A DNA stretch of 28,229 nucleotides from Planctomycetaceae bacterium UBA4732 (GTDB lineage Bacteria > Planctomycetota > Planctomycetia > Gemmatales > Gemmataceae): positions 39,102-67,330 of the forward strand of contig DHJA01000166.1 of assembly GCA_002404095.1 (NCBI GenBank), in the 5' to 3' direction. Below the pieces are notes generated by a model, which made no database searches, was not told the DNA's origin, and was given only the letters and a program-made list of their open reading frames with translations. The position numbers and the translations under genes are program-made. Within the stretch, counting starts at the first letter, position 1, and every line of letters starts with the position of its first letter. Positions 8,173 to 16,407 of this stretch are shown in pieces.

Positions 8173-8919
8173 TCACTTCGACTCTTCCAACGCCTTCTTC
8201 AGGGCGTTTTCGAGAGATTCTTTCGTCGTGGCGTCGTTCTTCAGGTCTTCCTTCACGCGGCTTATGGCGTTGACGTAGTTCGAGCCGTTGTCCGCGAGAC
8301 AGTCTACGCACAAGCGCAGTTCCGGCGTCACTGGCAGGAAAATCTTCCACTGACCGTTGGCGCTGTCGCCTTCCTTGCGCAGCTCCACCCGGCCGTCGGG
8401 CGGCACCGACCGGAACAGCGAACGAAACATGCGCGGGTCCACGTGCCAGTCCTGAAAGGTTCCTTGGATATCAAGCCGCGACCCGTTCTCTTCCGTCAGC
8501 ACGGCGTAAGCTCGGGCGTCGCCGGCCGGTTCCACTTTCAGCACTTTGAGAGTGGCAGGGAAGGGATCGAGCAACCGTAGCACCAGCTTCACTTTGTCCG
8601 ACTTGGTTCCCGTCGTTTCCATCGTGTGGAACAGGTTGTCGATGGCGACGCCGAGGTTCTGGCCGTTCTTGGCGCCCTTGTCGAATTGCCCGAAATACTC
8701 TCCCCCCAGGTACTGCTTGGCGGCCTCGTAGTTTCGTTCCTTGATCGCCCGGCGGAAACTGTCCAGAGCCTCGTCGGGCGTCTTGGCCGGCGTGAAGCCC
8801 TGAACGGCGAGCTTGCCCTGGCTGGCCAAACTCTTGATGGCGTCGCGTTTGAACAGCGCCAAGTAGGCGATTCCAAGGACCAGGAGGATCGCCGCGCCCC
8901 CAACGATAAGCTTGCGCAT
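8173..8919 (-). CDS. Membrane-anchored protein of unknown function
   Basis: This 248-residue protein is not assigned to a named family. An N-terminal hydrophobic segment (residues 4-22, LIVGGAAILLVLGIAYLAL) with no lipobox Cys suggests a single anchor with an exported domain. Next comes TPDEALDSFRRAIKERNYEAAKQYLGG, a pattern seen at the start of exported cystatin/NTF2-like (DUF4878-type) domains, with alternating beta strands after it (KVKLVLRLL, ARAYAVLTEENG, WKIFLPVTPELR). The last 50 residues are charged and helical (RVKEDLKNDATTKESLENAL). GGGGAGG lies 10 nt before the ATG. A weak promoter candidate, TTGCAT-17-TAGATA, lies near 8983-9010 on the minus strand. The gene follows dacB on the same strand, so a cell-envelope role is plausible but unproven. 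Confidence 0.75.
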   Translation of the reverse strand: MRKLIVGGAAILLVLGIAYLALFKRDAIKSLASQGKLAVQGFTPAKTPDEALDSFRRAIKERNYEAAKQYLGGEYFGQFDKGAKNGQNLGVAIDNLFHTMETTGTKSDKVKLVLRLLDPFPATLKVLKVEPAGDARAYAVLTEENGSRLDIQGTFQDWHVDPRMFRSLFRSVPPDGRVELRKEGDSANGQWKIFLPVTPELRLCVDCLADNGSNYVNAISRVKEDLKNDATTKESLENALKKALEESK

Positions 8920-9045
8920 GAGTACACAACCTCCCCGAGTGAATCGAATGAGTAAATGCGGTACGCGAAAGAAGTCAGAAGTTATCTAGCTTACTCGGAG
9001 GGTGAATGCAAACGCCTTGGCCGGCGGTTGACTTGTCCCCATGAA

Positions 9046-10611
9046 CTACGGGCAATTTTGATAAATGATTTCGCACAATCGGCCAATGACTTTGCCTTCC
9101 CGCACGGGATCGCCGTCCTGGGGCAACGGCACGTCGTTGACGAAGACGGCGAACGTCAGTCCGCGACCTTTGGCCGTGGTCATCACGCCGGCCAGCGACT
9201 TGGCCCGCAACAGCAACCGTCCGTTGAGCAAATCGCTGTCGCCGTAAGTACCGGTCTTGCCCATCACCTTGCCGCGCGCTGGGCTGTCAGCGGCGACCGC
9301 ATCCTCTAATGTCCCATCCACGCCCAACACCGGCAGCGCCCCCTTGTACACGGCCCAATCCGGCCGCTTGGCCATGCCCTGCAATAGCTGCACCGTCGTT
9401 CGCGGCGTCACCCGATCCCCATTGCCGCCGCCGGCCCCGCTCTCCAACGACATCGCTTCCACGTCTACGCCCAGATCGGCCAGCTGGCGTCGTTCCAGGT
9501 GCAACCCTTCCGCCAGCGTGGACTTTCCGTCCTTCGCCGCGATCAACAGCGGCAACGTGCTGGCGTAGAGATTGTGGCTGACCTTGAGCGTCACTTTGAG
9601 CATTTCCGACAACGGCGGCGATTTCAGCAGGGCGACGCGCTTTAAGTCCTTATACGAGTCTTTATTGGGCAGATCGGCCGTTGGCGTTTGCTGGACGGAC
9701 GCCTTGACGGACACGCCGGCGCGGCGCAGGCTCTCGATGAACAGCGTGCGGGCAAACCCGGCCGGGTCTTCCACCGGGCAGATCCGCACCGCCGGCTTGG
9801 CGCCTGCCGGAATTTGGCCGCGCACCGCGAAGGACCGCGGCCCGACGCGCTCGGCCTCGATCTTCATCGGCTTGCCTTCGCCGACGGTTTCCACCTGCAA
9901 ATCGATCTGTGCATAGTTCGTCTCGGGGTGGAACGCGGCAGTCGCGGGATCGCCTGCCTTCGACGCTGGCGTAATCAACACATCAATGACGTTATCGTTG
10001 ACGAGGATTGGCGTTACCACGTCAGGGCCGCTGCCGCTGCCGCGCGCCTTGGCGAATAAACGGTCGTCGATGAGTACGTCGCCATCGACTTGATGCACGC
10101 CGGCCTTCTTCACTTGGCGGGCAAGGTCGTTGAGGCCGGCGAGCGGGTCGGCGTCCACTAACTCGGAACGGGTGTTAAGCCAATTGGCGTAGATATGGTC
10201 GTGGTCTTTGAAGAGTAGCTTGCCGGAGGAGTCAGCGCGGCCGCCAAGCGTGAGGTCGCCCTGGCCGACGAGGATGAGGTCGCCGTGCAGGTGGCCGTCG
10301 GTTAGCTCGCCACGACGGTAGATAGGCGTCTCGAAGCGATAGTCGGCGCCAAGGGCGCAAAGGGCGGCGGCGCATGTGTAGAGTTTGGTAACGGAGGCGG
10401 GGGCGAAGAGCTGGTCGGGGTTGTGTTCGTAGACGGTGCGGCTGTTTTCGTTATCGACGACGAGGACGCCCCAGCGGCTGTGTTTGTAATCGGGGCCAGT
10501 GAGGACGGCGTCGATCTTGGCGGAGAGGCCGTCGTCGGCGCGGACGGGCGCGACGAGGAGGGCGGCGAGGAGCGTGGCACCGACGGTCAGGCGGGAAAGA
10601 GCGCGAGACAT
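9046..10611 (-). CDS. dacB: D-alanyl-D-alanine carboxypeptidase/endopeptidase (PBP4, peptidase S13)
   Basis: This 521-residue penicillin-binding protein of class C type 4 acts in the periplasm, trimming or cutting peptidoglycan cross-links. A signal peptide (LTVGATLLAALLVAPVRA) is followed by the three active-site motifs in order: SxxK as SVTK in LFAPASVTKLYT (Ser about 73, Lys about 76), SxN as SHN in LKVSHNLYAS (about 344), and KTG in MGKTGTYGDSD (about 451). The large insert between SVTK and SHN, with GDLILVGQGDLTLGG and DVLIDDRLF, is characteristic of the S13 family. The length matches other PBP4 proteins. The ATG at 10611 was chosen over 10665 because AAAGGAA lies just upstream and the signal peptide then starts cleanly. 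Only 29 bp separate it from the vapC stop, so it may be read from the same transcript. Confidence 0.93.
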   Translation of the reverse strand: MSRALSRLTVGATLLAALLVAPVRADDGLSAKIDAVLTGPDYKHSRWGVLVVDNENSRTVYEHNPDQLFAPASVTKLYTCAAALCALGADYRFETPIYRRGELTDGHLHGDLILVGQGDLTLGGRADSSGKLLFKDHDHIYANWLNTRSELVDADPLAGLNDLARQVKKAGVHQVDGDVLIDDRLFAKARGSGSGPDVVTPILVNDNVIDVLITPASKAGDPATAAFHPETNYAQIDLQVETVGEGKPMKIEAERVGPRSFAVRGQIPAGAKPAVRICPVEDPAGFARTLFIESLRRAGVSVKASVQQTPTADLPNKDSYKDLKRVALLKSPPLSEMLKVTLKVSHNLYASTLPLLIAAKDGKSTLAEGLHLERRQLADLGVDVEAMSLESGAGGGNGDRVTPRTTVQLLQGMAKRPDWAVYKGALPVLGVDGTLEDAVAADSPARGKVMGKTGTYGDSDLLNGRLLLRAKSLAGVMTTAKGRGLTFAVFVNDVPLPQDGDPVREGKVIGRLCEIIYQNCP

Positions 10612-10640
10612 GAAGGTTCCTTTGCGGATGGACTGCCTGC

Positions 10641-11057
10641 TTATGAAGCCGGGCTGGCCAACCAATTCTCGGTGTGAATGTCCGGCAACGCCTCAAAATC
10701 CCGATCAGTGGTGAGTAGGACCAGACCCATCTGGCGCGCCAACGCCGCGAGTACCATATCGACTTGCGACAGCGATCTGCCGCTTCGCCGTAATTCGAGG
10801 TAAAGGGCGCCATACACCTCGGCAACTGCTGGATCAATTGTCCACAAGCGAACGACGCCGAGCAGGGTGTTAAGCCGGCGCCGGGCGGCGGCGGGCTGGC
10901 CGGTTTGTTGAATCCCCGCCTCCAACTCGCACAGCACGGGGCCGCATGTGCCGAACCTGTTTCCCGTTTGGGCGAATCTCCTAATGCGATCTCGGACGCG
11001 CGACGACTTCCGGATGGCGTCGGCTAGATAATTCGTGTCCAGAAGATAGCGAGTCAT
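10641..11057 (-). CDS. vapC: VapC-type PIN-domain ribonuclease toxin
   Basis: This is a 138-residue PIN-domain protein. The acidic residues that bind Mg/Mn in VapC toxins are present: Asp7 in YLLDTNYLADAI, Glu44 in PVLCELEAGI, Asp100 in LSQVDMVLAALA, and Asp118 with Asp120 in LVLLTTDRDFEALP. The terminal ENW motif is also typical. VapC enzymes cut tRNA or rRNA and are inhibited by direct binding of the cognate VapB. Its ATG overlaps the vapB stop as ATGA (11054-11057), so the pair is translationally coupled. No other toxin feature is visible. The specific RNA target cannot be read from the sequence. Confidence 0.93.
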   Translation of the reverse strand: MTRYLLDTNYLADAIRKSSRVRDRIRRFAQTGNRFGTCGPVLCELEAGIQQTGQPAAARRRLNTLLGVVRLWTIDPAVAEVYGALYLELRRSGRSLSQVDMVLAALARQMGLVLLTTDRDFEALPDIHTENWLASPAS

Positions 11058-11317
11058 TCCGGCAGCCCCATTTCGCGGCGTATATAAGCCTTCGACTCTC
11101 TCTTTTGCTCCTCAATGGCCGCTTGTATCAACGCTTCGTCCGCAGGATCGCTGTCAGCGCACATCGCGTTCAGTTCTTCCAACCAACAATCAAGCGCTTC
11201 CCCAGTATCCTCCTCTCTCTCCGCAGGTTGAACGACCAATTCCTTGCCGTCGGCCCACTCCGGCGGCAGCGGGTCCACCGGATATATCACGCCATTTTTC
11301 AAAACCGCTCGTGGCAT
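11054..11317 (-). CDS. vapB: VapB-type antitoxin (AF2212/DUF104-like N-terminus)
   Basis: This 87-residue antitoxin is encoded directly before vapC. The N-terminal MPRAVLKNGVIYPVDPLPPE followed by WADGKELVV matches the swapped-hairpin type of DNA-binding antitoxin domain, with the usual pattern 'x-NGVlxPlxPLPxxxGxxvxv'. The C-terminal half is acidic and helical (EALIQAAIEEQKRESKAYI) and would wrap the toxin. In such systems the complex represses its own promoter. GAGGTG lies just before the ATG at 11317. The frame is open farther upstream to 11773, but that extension is antisense-like sequence overlapping the next gene and has been left out. Confidence 0.9.
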   Translation of the reverse strand: MPRAVLKNGVIYPVDPLPPEWADGKELVVQPAEREEDTGEALDCWLEELNAMCADSDPADEALIQAAIEEQKRESKAYIRREMGLPE

Positions 11318-11364
11318 GGCCGCACCTCGCTTTCGTTTTCCACAATCTACCAGACTATTCGCTC

Positions 11365-11979
11365 TCACGCGGCAGGCGCGAGGGCTTGTTCTTTGGCTTG
11401 GGCAAATACATAATTCCAAGCGGCGAACAGGTCGGGCAAGTCCGATAGGACGTATTCCCGTATCTCGCGTGTGAAACTCCGTCCTTCCAGCTTGCCGAAC
11501 TGCCAGAGAGAGCCGTTGGACACGCAGCCGTAGATGGTTCGCGTGGGATGGTCGTTCATATTCTGGGCGGCGAGCATGGCGGCAAGACACTGGCCCCAGC
11601 CGGCCTCGAAGTCGTCCTTTTTCGCTTCGACCACCAGGACATACGGTTGGTTTGGAATCAGTCCCAGCGGCGAGCGGCGCGTGAAAAAGTAATCGGGCGT
11701 ACCGACCAAGGGGGCTTTCGCGCCCAGTGGGATGTGGCTCCAAATCAGCAAGGATTCGCTGTATGGCTTCCAAACCGTTTTCAGGACTGGCGCGATCAGA
11801 AATTCACATATGGAGGCTTCCGACATCCGCACGGCGATGTTTTTCAAGGCGAACGCCAATTCGCTTTCAAACCGCTCGTCCACTGGGAAGGCTATGGGTT
11901 GTAAAAACGAGTCAACGGCAACGCTGATCTGGTAGGCCGCCGCCACATCTTCGCCGCTCTTAAAATTGCCAAATGCCAT
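11365..11979 (-). CDS. PD-(D/E)XK nuclease-fold protein, type I restriction HsdR-N-like
   Basis: This 204-residue protein has a restriction-endonuclease-like core. Glu59 lies in SICEFLIAPVL, Asp96 in GTPDYFFTRR, the Glu118-x-Lys120 pair in YVLVVEAKKDDFEAGWGQ, and Gln130 in the following helix. This E...PD...ExK...Q arrangement is that of HsdR N-terminal and related nuclease domains. It stands alone, without a helicase or methylase. Similar stand-alone proteins are common in cyanobacteria and planctomycetes and their targets are unknown. The ATG at 11979 has AAAGG 9 nt upstream. The gene ends 47 bp before vapB on the same strand, so it may belong to one defence or mobile-stability cluster with vapBC. 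Confidence 0.8.
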   Translation of the reverse strand: MAFGNFKSGEDVAAAYQISVAVDSFLQPIAFPVDERFESELAFALKNIAVRMSEASICEFLIAPVLKTVWKPYSESLLIWSHIPLGAKAPLVGTPDYFFTRRSPLGLIPNQPYVLVVEAKKDDFEAGWGQCLAAMLAAQNMNDHPTRTIYGCVSNGSLWQFGKLEGRSFTREIREYVLSDLPDLFAAWNYVFAQAKEQALAPAA

Positions 11980-12074
11980 ACGTTTTATCCTTTAATTAAG
12001 GCGTCTCCTAAATACGACGCGATTCGTCCTTGTAGGAAGGGTACTCCTCGCCGGGCACGGGTGCAATGCGACAG

Positions 12075-12899
12075 TCACTCCGCGGTGAACAGATACTCCA
12101 ACAGCCGCACCGCCTGCCGATAATCCGGAATGACGAGATCGGCCCCCGCTTGGACCAATCGGTTGCGCTTCCACACGTTGACGCCGCGGCGGTTCGCCTC
12201 GTCGCTGGCCACGGCCACAGCGCAGCCGCCGTACTTTTTGATTTCTTCAATTTCCACAAAGCCGTCGCCGAAGCCGAGCAACTCTTCACCATGCAAGTGA
12301 TTGTCGCGCAAAATGCGTTCGACGATCATCTGCTTGGAGAAAGCCTTGTAGTCGTCCTGGGCGCCGTAGATGTGGTCGCCGAAGTACTCCGCAACGCCGA
12401 GCAGGTCCGCCTCATGGCGGACGTACTTGAGGTCGGTGCCGCTCGCCAGATAGAGGGAAACGCCGCGGCGCCGCAACGCCTTCAACAGGGCGTGACTGCC
12501 GGGGACCGTCCATTCCTCCGCCATCGCCGCCCCGGCTTGCAGCGCGTCGAGCCGGCCCTGAATGCGACCCATGAGCAGATCATGGTAGCGATGCTTGTAC
12601 GCCAGCGGTTCGAGCGGCGTGCCGCCGCGGCGCCGCACCTCGTCGGCCAGCTGCATCATCTGATATATGGTCTGCCGACCGTTGAGGCGCATGACGAATT
12701 CCTCGACGGCGGCCATCAGTTCGGCGTCGGTTTCCGACGTGCCGGTTTCGCGCAGCACGGCCGTCATCATGGGGATCATGATTTGCGGCCAACCTTCGCG
12801 GATCAGCGACAGCGTGCCGTCGAAATCGAACAGGGCCGACCGGAAACGGCCGCGCCGCAGGTCCGGCCGCAATACTTCGATCTCATCACCCAGGAACAT
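12075..12899 (-). CDS. HAD-superfamily hydrolase
   Basis: This 274-residue predicted phosphatase has all four HAD motifs. Motif I is FDFDGTLS with the nucleophile Asp25 and Asp27. Motif II is the Ser/Thr in LYLASGTD (about 153-155). The motif III Lys lies in YKAFSKQM (185 or 189). Motif IV is LGFGDGFVEIEE (Asp212, with Glu216/218). A helical cap domain occupies roughly residues 35-125. The arrangement resembles phosphoglycolate phosphatase-like enzymes, but the substrate is not determinable. GGAGG lies 6 nt before the ATG at 12899. It is divergent from the YbaK-like gene. Another frame stays open across the stop and ends as GEEYPSYKDESRRI at about 12014; see findings. Confidence 0.88.
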   Translation of the reverse strand: MFLGDEIEVLRPDLRRGRFRSALFDFDGTLSLIREGWPQIMIPMMTAVLRETGTSETDAELMAAVEEFVMRLNGRQTIYQMMQLADEVRRRGGTPLEPLAYKHRYHDLLMGRIQGRLDALQAGAAMAEEWTVPGSHALLKALRRRGVSLYLASGTDLKYVRHEADLLGVAEYFGDHIYGAQDDYKAFSKQMIVERILRDNHLHGEELLGFGDGFVEIEEIKKYGGCAVAVASDEANRRGVNVWKRNRLVQAGADLVIPDYRQAVRLLEYLFTAE

Positions 12900-13078
12900 G
12901 CCTATACCTCCGGCGCCGCGGCGCGGCCGTCGGCCCTACACTCGATAGGACCGGCAGGAACAATCGCCGGCGCCCGTAATCTGGGGACAATAAACGGCCC
13001 GCGCACGAAGCGATGGACATCCCGCCGTTATATTTGCTTGGGACAAAACAGGCTTACTTCAGACATTGTGAGGTTCAC
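12900..13078. other. Divergent intergenic region
   Basis: This 179-bp gap separates the HAD gene (minus) and the YbaK-like gene (plus) and should hold both promoters. It contains the HAD ribosome site near 12906-12910. I could not identify a convincing -35/-10 pair or operator. Confidence 0.4.
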
Positions 13079-13534
13079 ATGCGTATCGCTGATTTTCTGA
13101 CCGATCAGCGGGTGTCCTGTGAATACCTGCCGCACCCGCCGGCGTTCACGGCCCAGAAACGGGCCAAGTACCTGCACGTTTCGGGCGAGCGCGTCGGCAA
13201 GAGCGTACTGCTCGTCGGCCCGACCGGGCCGCTGCTGGCGGTGGTGCCGGCCACGCATCAAGTCGATCTGGAAAGTCTGGGAATGGCGTTAGGCGGTCCA
13301 GTACGGCTGGCCACGTGCCGCGAGCTATCGGAAGTATTCCGCGACTGCGAGTGGGGCGTGGCGCCGCCGTTCGGCCGGTTGTATGGTCTGGAAACGCTCC
13401 TGGAAGCAAGCATATCGCCGGACGTGTGGCTGGCCTTCGAGACGCATTCGCACATGGAAGCGGTGCGCATCCGCTGCGGCGATTTCGAGCGCCTGGAACG
13501 GCCGCGACGATTGCGCCTCATCCGCGCCGTTTGA
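13079..13534 (+). CDS. YbaK/ProX-family aminoacyl-tRNA deacylase-like protein
   Basis: This 151-residue single-domain protein belongs to the YbaK/EbsC family, whose members hydrolyse mischarged aminoacyl-tRNA in trans. Typical features are the CEYLPHPPAFTAQKRA start, the conserved Lys41 in ERVGKSVLLVG, the strand PLLAVVPATHQVDL, and the VAPPFGRLYGLETLLEAS motif that forms the binding pocket floor. THSHMEAVRI replaces the more usual G-(S/T)-H segment. The amino-acid specificity (Pro, Cys or other) cannot be told. The ATG at 13079 has GAGG about 6 nt upstream; the frame is open to 13013, but the extra 22 residues are not family-like. Its stop codon lies inside the palindromic element at 13533-13602. 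Confidence 0.83.
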   Translation: MRIADFLTDQRVSCEYLPHPPAFTAQKRAKYLHVSGERVGKSVLLVGPTGPLLAVVPATHQVDLESLGMALGGPVRLATCRELSEVFRDCEWGVAPPFGRLYGLETLLEASISPDVWLAFETHSHMEAVRIRCGDFERLERPRRLRLIRAV

Positions 13535-13602
13535 GGCGAGTGCGCTGGTTCGGGCATGCCGCCGGGTTTATCCCGGCGGGCATGAAGCCCGTCGCTCGCC
13601 TC
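13533..13602. repeat. Imperfect GC-rich palindrome overlapping the YbaK-like stop codon
   Basis: The outer arms GAGGCGAG (13533-13540) and CTCGCCTC (13595-13602) are exact complements. An inner stem pairs CATGCCGCCGGG (13555-13566) with CCCGGCGGGCATG (13572-13584) with one bulged base around a TTTAT loop. It could serve as a transcription terminator, though no T-run follows. The inner motif resembles the hairpin after copA at 16363-16383. Confidence 0.65.
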
Positions 13603-13968
13603 GGCATTCTCTTTGCCTTATTTCCTCATCGCTTTCTTGAAATCGAGTAAGTGGACAAATATCAGACGAGACAACTCGTAGGAACATCCGGTACTGTCTC
13701 CATTTAGCGAGGGAGGACCGTTTACCTCCTGTTATTTCGACTTAATCAGGGGCTTATGCCCTCCCAGCTAGCCAGATTGACACAGGACTGGTTGCCGAAT
13801 ACCCCGGCGACCATCCCGGCGCCTGCCACCCATCATAGCCACAAGCAGTAAGAGTCACTAATAGAACAGCGAGCCGGGATCCTAAACTCCCGGTTCGCCA
13901 ACGTGTCAGAACTTCTTAAGAAACGAACCGAAGCCCAAAGCGGCGCTTACTGTCAAGGACAAAATACG
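13603..13968. other. Gene-free leader region of copA with potential stem-loops
   Basis: This stretch holds no supported gene and is visibly less GC-rich than its flanks. Small stems can be drawn: GGAGG (13712-13716) with CCTCC (13725-13729); GGGGC (13749-13753) with GCCCT (13758-13762) around TTAT; and GCGAGCCGGGA with TCCCGGTTCGC (13869-13879 and 13888-13898) around an 8-nt loop. The copA ribosome site AAGGA lies near 13955. It may be a structured 5' leader, or just decayed sequence. Confidence 0.4.
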
Positions 13969-16341
13969 ATGCCTCCCCCAACGGAACCGACGCCCGGCCG
14001 TCCTGAGAAGAGACGCGACCTCGAACTGCTTTCCGCCGGCTCGCTGACGGCTGCCACGGACCCCGTGTGCGGCATGAGCGTGGAGCAAGCAACGGCGAAG
14101 GCGTCCCATGTCCACGACGGCCGCACCTACTACTTCTGCTGCCCGTCTTGCGCGGCGAAGTTCCAGGCCGACCCGGCACGCTACTCGGCAGGAGCGGCGC
14201 CCCGGCCCGCCGCGCCCGGAGCCACGGCCGGCGCCGCGGTCTACACCTGTCCCATGCACCCGGAGGTACGTCAGAACCGTCCCGGCGCCTGTCCCAAATG
14301 CGGCATGGCCCTGGAACCGGAAGCCGTCACGGTCGAGGAAGGCCCGAACCCGGAACTGGTGGACATGAGCCGCCGCTTCTGGGTTGGTGCGGCTTTGAGC
14401 CTGCCGGTCTTCCTGATCGCCATGTCCTCCATGCTGCCCGGCCGGCTGCTCGACCCGTACATGGTCGTTCTCAACTGGGTGCAACTCGCCCTGGCTACGC
14501 CCGTGGTCGTATGGTGCGGCTGGCCCTTCTTCGAGCGGGCCTGGGCGTCGGTCGTCCACCGCAGCCCCAATATGTTCACGCTGATCGCCCTGGGCGTTGG
14601 TTCCGCCTACCTCTACAGTCTGGCCGCCGCCGTAGTTCCGTCGGCCTTCCCCAAAGGTTTTCGCATGAACGGCGGCGTGGAAACGTATTTCGACACGGCC
14701 GCCGTGGTCACGGTCCTCGTCCTGCTGGGCCAGGTTCTGGAACTGCGGGCGCGCGGCCAGACCAGCGGGGCCATCCGAAAGCTGCTGGGCCTGGCCCCCA
14801 AGACGGCGAGGGTGGTTCGGGGCGACGGCCGTGAGGAGGACGTGCCGCTGGAGCAGATCCGACCCGGCGACCTGCTGCGCGTTCGGCCCGGTGAGAAGGT
14901 GCCCGTGGACGGCGTCGTCTCCGAGGGCCGCAGCTCGGTGGATGAGTCGATGGTGTCCGGCGAGCCGATCCCGGTGGAGAAGGGACCAGGCGCCAAGGTC
15001 GTCGGCGGTACGATCAACGGCTCGGGCGGCTTGGTGATGCGCACCGAGAAGGTCGGCCCGGACACGCTGTTGGCGCAGATCGTCCGCATGGTGTCCGAGG
15101 CCCAGCGAACTCGTGCCCCGGTGGAGCGGCTGGTGAACCGCGTGGCCGGCTACTTCACGCCGGCCGTGCTAGCGGTCGCCGTCCTTACTTTCGTCGTCTG
15201 GGGCGTCTGGGGTCCGGCCCCGAGTTGGGCGCACGGCCTGGTCAACGCCGTGGCAGTGCTAATCATTGCCTGCCCGTGCGCGCTAGGACTGGCCACGCCG
15301 ATGGCCGTGATGGTCGGCACGGGGCGCGGGGCGGAGAGCGGCGTCCTGTTCCGGGACGCCGAAGCTCTGGAAGTGCTTGGCAAGGTGAACACGCTCCTGG
15401 TGGACAAGACGGGCACCCTCACCGAGGGCAAGCCGCGGCTGGCCGTGGCTGAGCCGGCGGCGGGGTTCACCGAGGAGGAGCTGTTACGCCTGGCCGCCGG
15501 CCTGGAGCGCGGCAGTGAACACCCGCTGGCCTCCGCTATCGTCAAGGGGGCCGAGGCCCGCGGTCTGCACCCGGCCTCGGCAAGCGACTTCCAATCGGTG
15601 ACGGGTAAGGGCGTCATCGGCCAGGTCGAAGGTCGCCGGGTAATCTTGGGCAACGCCGCGCTGTTGACCGAGCAAGGGGTCAACGCCGACGCGCTGCAAG
15701 TCCGCGCGGAGGCTCTTCGGTCCGAAGGCATGACCGTGATGCTGGCGGCGGTGGACGGCCAGCCCGCCGGCGTCCTTGGCGTCGAAGACCCGATCCGCTC
15801 CTCAACCCCAGAGGCGATCCGTCTGCTGAAGGAAGACGGCCTGCGCATCATCATGCTGACGGGCGACAGCCGCGTCACCGCCGAAGCCGTGGGCCGGCGG
15901 CTGGGCCTGAACGAGGTGATCGCCGAGGTACTGCCTCAACAGAAGAACGAAGTGGTGAAGAAACTCCAGGGCGAGGGGCGCATCGTGGCGATGGCCGGCG
16001 ACGGCGTGAACGACGCCCCTGCCCTGGCTCAGGCGAACGTAGGCATCGCCCTGGGTACCGGCTCCGACGTGGCAATGGAGTCGGCCGGCGTCACGCTAGT
16101 GCGGGGCGACTTGCGCGGCGTCGCCCGCGCCCGCCTACTCAGCCGGGCGACAATGGGGAACATCCGGCAGAACCTGTTTCTGGCTTTCGTCTACAACGCC
16201 CTGACGGTCCCGGTGGCCGCCGGCGTCTTGTTCCCATTCTTCCACGTACTCGTCACTCCTATCTGGGCCAGCATCGCCATGAGCCTTAGCTCGCTGTCCG
16301 TCGTCGGCAACGCGCTGCGGCTGCGACGCGCCCGGCTCTGA
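13969..16341 (+). CDS. copA: Copper-exporting P1B-type ATPase
   Basis: This 790-residue membrane pump uses ATP to export Cu(I) from the cytosol. It lacks a GMxCxxC HMA domain. Instead it begins with a YHS-type metal domain (TDPVCGMSV at about 30-38, [12 protein letters not shown] at about 54-65) and a heavy-metal-binding domain (YTCPMHPEV and [12 protein letters not shown], about 92-116). The core follows: SGEP actuator loop (about 330), CPC in the ion-binding helix (about 435-437), phosphorylation Asp479 in [15 protein letters not shown] in the nucleotide domain (about 516), TGDS and [10 protein letters not shown] (677). The last helices carry YN and MSLSSLS, the CopA-class Cu(I) ligand positions. 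The ATG at 13969 was chosen over the GTG at 13903 because AAGGA lies 9 nt before it, while the GTG site is next to a hairpin. Confidence 0.93.
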   Translation: MPPPTEPTPGRPEKRRDLELLSAGSLTAATDPVCGMSVEQATAKASHVHDGRTYYFCCPSCAAKFQADPARYSAGAAPRPAAPGATAGAAVYTCPMHPEVRQNRPGACPKCGMALEPEAVTVEEGPNPELVDMSRRFWVGAALSLPVFLIAMSSMLPGRLLDPYMVVLNWVQLALATPVVVWCGWPFFERAWASVVHRSPNMFTLIALGVGSAYLYSLAAAVVPSAFPKGFRMNGGVETYFDTAAVVTVLVLLGQVLELRARGQTSGAIRKLLGLAPKTARVVRGDGREEDVPLEQIRPGDLLRVRPGEKVPVDGVVSEGRSSVDESMVSGEPIPVEKGPGAKVVGGTINGSGGLVMRTEKVGPDTLLAQIVRMVSEAQRTRAPVERLVNRVAGYFTPAVLAVAVLTFVVWGVWGPAPSWAHGLVNAVAVLIIACPCALGLATPMAVMVGTGRGAESGVLFRDAEALEVLGKVNTLLVDKTGTLTEGKPRLAVAEPAAGFTEEELLRLAAGLERGSEHPLASAIVKGAEARGLHPASASDFQSVTGKGVIGQVEGRRVILGNAALLTEQGVNADALQVRAEALRSEGMTVMLAAVDGQPAGVLGVEDPIRSSTPEAIRLLKEDGLRIIMLTGDSRVTAEAVGRRLGLNEVIAEVLPQQKNEVVKKLQGEGRIVAMAGDGVNDAPALAQANVGIALGTGSDVAMESAGVTLVRGDLRGVARARLLSRATMGNIRQNLFLAFVYNALTVPVAAGVLFPFFHVLVTPIWASIAMSLSSLSVVGNALRLRRARL

Positions 16342-16354
16342 AAGCCTCTAACAA

Positions 16355-16386
16355 AAGGCGAGCGGCGGGGTTTATCCCCGCCGAGA
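16355..16386. repeat. GC-rich hairpin after copA
   Basis: CGGCGGGG (16363-16370) pairs perfectly with CCCCGCCG (16376-16383) around a TTTAT loop, 21 bp after the copA stop. The context GGCGAGCGGCGGGGTTTATC resembles the element at 13533-13602. There is no T-run, so REP-type repeat is as likely as terminator. Confidence 0.6.
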
Positions 16387-16407
16387 CAAGCCAGGAGGAT
16401 TGCAAAG

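Noticed and set aside
11318..11773. N-terminal extension of vapB to a 239-residue ORF
   Set aside because: It overlaps the PD-(D/E)XK gene on the same strand in another frame, and VapB-like sequence with a ribosome site begins at 11317.
12066..13100. 344-residue plus-strand ORF opposite the HAD gene
   Set aside because: The minus strand contains all four HAD motifs in order; this ORF has no motif and no ribosome site.
13660..13900. tRNA or known riboswitch upstream of copA
   Set aside because: No cloverleaf, no T-psi-C box and no riboswitch consensus that I recognise; only short unrelated stems.
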